Positions 62,151-64,000 of a stretch of 64,000 nucleotides of DNA are shown here, piece by piece. Made by a program: the position numbers and the translations under genes. This stretch comes from Algoriphagus taiwanensis (GTDB lineage Bacteria; Bacteroidota; Bacteroidia; Cytophagales; Cyclobacteriaceae): the NCBI RefSeq assembly GCF_036245645.1, contig NZ_BTPE01000006.1, positions 205,008 to 269,007 on the forward strand. The letters are read 5' to 3'. Numbering within the stretch: position 1 is the first letter of the stretch; every line of letters begins with the position of its first letter. The notes beneath the pieces were generated by a model. It had not been told where the DNA came from and searched no databases. It worked only from the letters and a program-made list of their open reading frames with translations.

Positions 62151-63824
62151 ATGAAATATGGTTTAACACTTGCAGCACTCTCAGGCTGGCTCATGTTTTC
62201 CTGCAGCCAACCCACTCAAGATCCCGGTTTGGATATCTCAACCGACGGTGCTCAGATTTTGAAAGGGAAAAAACTGTTTGAGCAGCATTGTTCCACTTGT
62301 CACAACTTCAACGAAGATGCGATCGGCCCCAATCTCAGTGGCCTTACCCGACAGGTAGAATCTGCATGGATCAAGTCTTTTATCAAAAACTCAGCAGCCT
62401 TAATCGAAGCTCAGGATGAGCGCGCCTCGAGGGTATTGGCCAAATACAAATCCCCAATGCCGGGATTTCCTGACTTTACCGATCAGGATCTCGATGACTT
62501 GCTGAGCTATCTTCACACGTTTGAGACACTTCCTTTGGAAATAGTCGGAGATACCACGTCCAATCTGATTCCGGAAAGGATTCAGGACTCAGGAATCCGT
62601 CTCGAGGTGGAGTTTTTTGCGCAGCTTCCTCCTACCGATTCGGTTTCTCCATTGGCCAAAATGACCAAAATGGAGGCTATTCCAGGTACAGAAAGACTGT
62701 TTATCAATGATCAGCGAATCGGGCTTTATGAAATAGAAAATCAATCCCCTCGCCTTTTCCTCAATCTGCTTGAAAACCGACCTGCCATGGTCAGCAAACC
62801 CGGCTGGGCTACTGGAGTTGGGAGTTTTGCCTTTCACCCGGACTTCGAAAGCAATGGACTCTTTTACACCTCCCATACCGAGCCCGGAGGTACTGGTCCT
62901 TCAGATTTTGGATTTACTGACAGTCTAAAAGTATTTATGCAATGGGTGCTTACCGAGTGGAAGACTGATGATCCCAAGGCAAAAGTTTTCAAAGGAACCG
63001 ATCGGGAAATCCTCAGAATAGACAATGCTTCCCAAGCCCACGGAATGCAGGAGCTCACTTTCAACCCCAACTCCAAAAAAGGTGACCCCGACTATGGCTT
63101 GCTTTATATCGGATATGGGGATGGAGGTACTGCGGAAAAGCGCTTTCCGGATATTTCCAACCATAAGGGAAGTGGAGTTTACAGCAGTATTCTCCGAATA
63201 GATCCGATGGGAAAAGATGGAATCAACGGTAAATACGGCATTCCGAAGATCAATCCTTTTGCAGGGCAAGAAGGGAAAGCCGGTGAGATTGTAGCCTATG
63301 GATTCCGAAATCCAAACAGGGTCTTTTGGGATGAAAAAGGTAATCTGCACGCTACCGACATCGGGCAGCATAGCATAGAGGAAATCAACCGAATCGAGCC
63401 GGCCAAGTTTTACGGATGGCCGATTCGAGAAGGGACCTTTACCATCAATCCTTTTGGAAGCTTCCGGTCTCTCTATCCCTTGCCTACAGATGATGAAAAA
63501 TATGGGGTTACTTATCCTTTGATTCAATTGGAGCACGATGAGACAGTCGCCATCATCGGTGGATATACCCTACCCTACGGTCCGCTTCAGGGCAAGTTTG
63601 TCTTTGGAGATATTCCCTCAGGAAGGCTGTTTTTTGCAGATTTGAATGAAAGCCCCAATCCATTGGTCCAAACCTGGGGAGTAATCCATGAAGGAAAAGA
63701 GGTCAATCTCAAAGAGCTTTTCAACACCAGTCGGGTGGACTTGAAATTTGGGCAGGATCATACCGGGCAGGTCTATATCATGTCAAAAGCCGAAGGAAAA
63801 ATCTACCGGATCAAAAGAAACTGA
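62151..63824 (+). CDS. Cytochrome c / soluble sugar dehydrogenase-like lipoprotein
   Basis: 557 residues from the ATG at 62151. Lipobox MFSC (Cys18), then a cytochrome c domain with Cys47-Ser-Thr-Cys50-His51 and a distal Met in YKSPMPGFPDF, followed by a six-bladed glucose/sorbosone dehydrogenase-like propeller (GVGSFAFHPDFESNGLFYTS, HGMQELTFNPN, GFRNPNRVFWDEKGNL). The heme likely accepts electrons from the sugar oxidation site. PQQ binding is inferred from family. The last hundred residues (PLIQLEHDETVAIIGGYTLP) complete the propeller. Confidence 0.9.
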   Translation: MKYGLTLAALSGWLMFSCSQPTQDPGLDISTDGAQILKGKKLFEQHCSTCHNFNEDAIGPNLSGLTRQVESAWIKSFIKNSAALIEAQDERASRVLAKYKSPMPGFPDFTDQDLDDLLSYLHTFETLPLEIVGDTTSNLIPERIQDSGIRLEVEFFAQLPPTDSVSPLAKMTKMEAIPGTERLFINDQRIGLYEIENQSPRLFLNLLENRPAMVSKPGWATGVGSFAFHPDFESNGLFYTSHTEPGGTGPSDFGFTDSLKVFMQWVLTEWKTDDPKAKVFKGTDREILRIDNASQAHGMQELTFNPNSKKGDPDYGLLYIGYGDGGTAEKRFPDISNHKGSGVYSSILRIDPMGKDGINGKYGIPKINPFAGQEGKAGEIVAYGFRNPNRVFWDEKGNLHATDIGQHSIEEINRIEPAKFYGWPIREGTFTINPFGSFRSLYPLPTDDEKYGVTYPLIQLEHDETVAIIGGYTLPYGPLQGKFVFGDIPSGRLFFADLNESPNPLVQTWGVIHEGKEVNLKELFNTSRVDLKFGQDHTGQVYIMSKAEGKIYRIKRN

Positions 63825-63897
63825 TTGTAAGATCTAATGGTCAAAAATAGTTGGTGAAACACCATCTAATCATCTGATAATAAATTATTTACAAGGG

Positions 63898-63930
63898 CCT
63901 TATTGAAACCAGTTTCAATAAGGTTTTTTT
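63898..63930 (+). terminator. Terminator of the cytochrome/dehydrogenase gene
   Basis: Eleven-pair stem CCTTATTGAAA-CCAG-TTTCAATAAGG followed by TTTTTTT. Between the stop and this hairpin lies a small dyad AGATCTAATGGT ... ACCATCTAATCATCT. After it no complete gene is seen. Confidence 0.92.
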
Positions 63931-64000
63931 GTTTCATGAAAACTTCAAAAAAAGCGGTGCTGGGCCTGTGGGTTTCTTGACTCAATCAAGTGGGGAAAAC

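Noticed and set aside
63936..63980. Possible start of a further gene at the right edge (Met-Lys-Thr-Ser-Lys-Lys...)
   Set aside because: The frame ends at a TGA after 14 codons and the window stops soon after; a broken transporter start cannot be excluded but is not supported.

Overview
The window looks like a stretch of a Bacteroidota chromosome, most likely order Cytophagales (Cyclobacteriaceae, Algoriphagus-like; the genus is an inference from gene style, not proven). Signs are: TAnnTTTG-type -7 promoter boxes, few recognisable Shine-Dalgarno sequences, a long SecA without the C-terminal zinc motif, a Cys-His-variant YbeY (HGLFHLMGYKD), many short-lipobox lipoproteins, DinB/YfiT, ComF, SPOR and 6-bladed-propeller proteins, and a Bacteroidota-style ECF sigma locus.

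Layout. 1-3 kb: the end of an S9 peptidase gene broken by an in-frame TGA, and a serine hydrolase. 3-7.3 kb: a PnuC/NadR-like NAD-salvage pair and uvrA. 7.3-12.7 kb: an accessory stretch with an AT-rich propeller lipoprotein pair, an orphan minimal nucleotidyltransferase, tRNA-Val, tRNA-Gly, a damaged tRNA copy, a DUF4143 ATPase with a duplicated inverted repeat at its start codon, a quinone reductase and a GxxExxY gene inside inverted repeats. 12.7-28.3 kb: M20 dipeptidase, dsbD (carrying a perfect 56-bp palindrome in frame), a RES-Xre toxin-antitoxin pair, a TPR histidine kinase with its NarL-type regulator, S1/P1 nuclease, an M20D amidohydrolase, a SPOR lipoprotein, secA, dapF, an exported superoxide dismutase and a MazG-like hydrolase. 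28.3-38.1 kb: an envelope regulon of ECF sigma factor, membrane TPR anti-sigma-like protein, outer-membrane barrel, 837-aa lipoprotein, serine hydrolase and a secreted, membrane-anchored TPR-CHAT protease. Four of these genes share one promoter-like motif at identical spacing (GATGAC-N16-CGATG), which ties the locus together. 38.1-38.8 kb: tRNA-Leu and tRNA-Gly with a GIY-YIG nuclease gene lying between tRNA-Leu and a second, partial copy of the tRNA 3' part. 38.9-48.5 kb: PAS-LuxR regulator, mutS, a TrmH-like methyltransferase, a comF operon, xth and ybeY. 48.5-53.4 kb: two parS-like sites, mnmG, a methyltransferase, a lipoprotein and then a gene-free, AT-rich stretch with several DnaA-box-like sites, the best candidate for oriC. 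53.4-62 kb: acyl-CoA ligase and a MarR-controlled beta-oxidation operon (FadB/FadA/FadE type) interrupted by a four-helix-bundle gene inside inverted repeats. 62-64 kb: a cytochrome c / sugar-dehydrogenase lipoprotein.

The recurring unexplained theme is tiny passenger genes (GIY-YIG, GxxExxY, four-helix-bundle) bounded by short imperfect inverted or duplicated repeats, empty versions of the same repeats elsewhere, and perfect palindromes that appear as extra DNA inside otherwise recognisable sequences (dsbD, the tRNA-Leu copy). In several cases the stop codon or last residues of a gene are supplied by the repeat itself. All calls are from reading the sequence; no database search was run.
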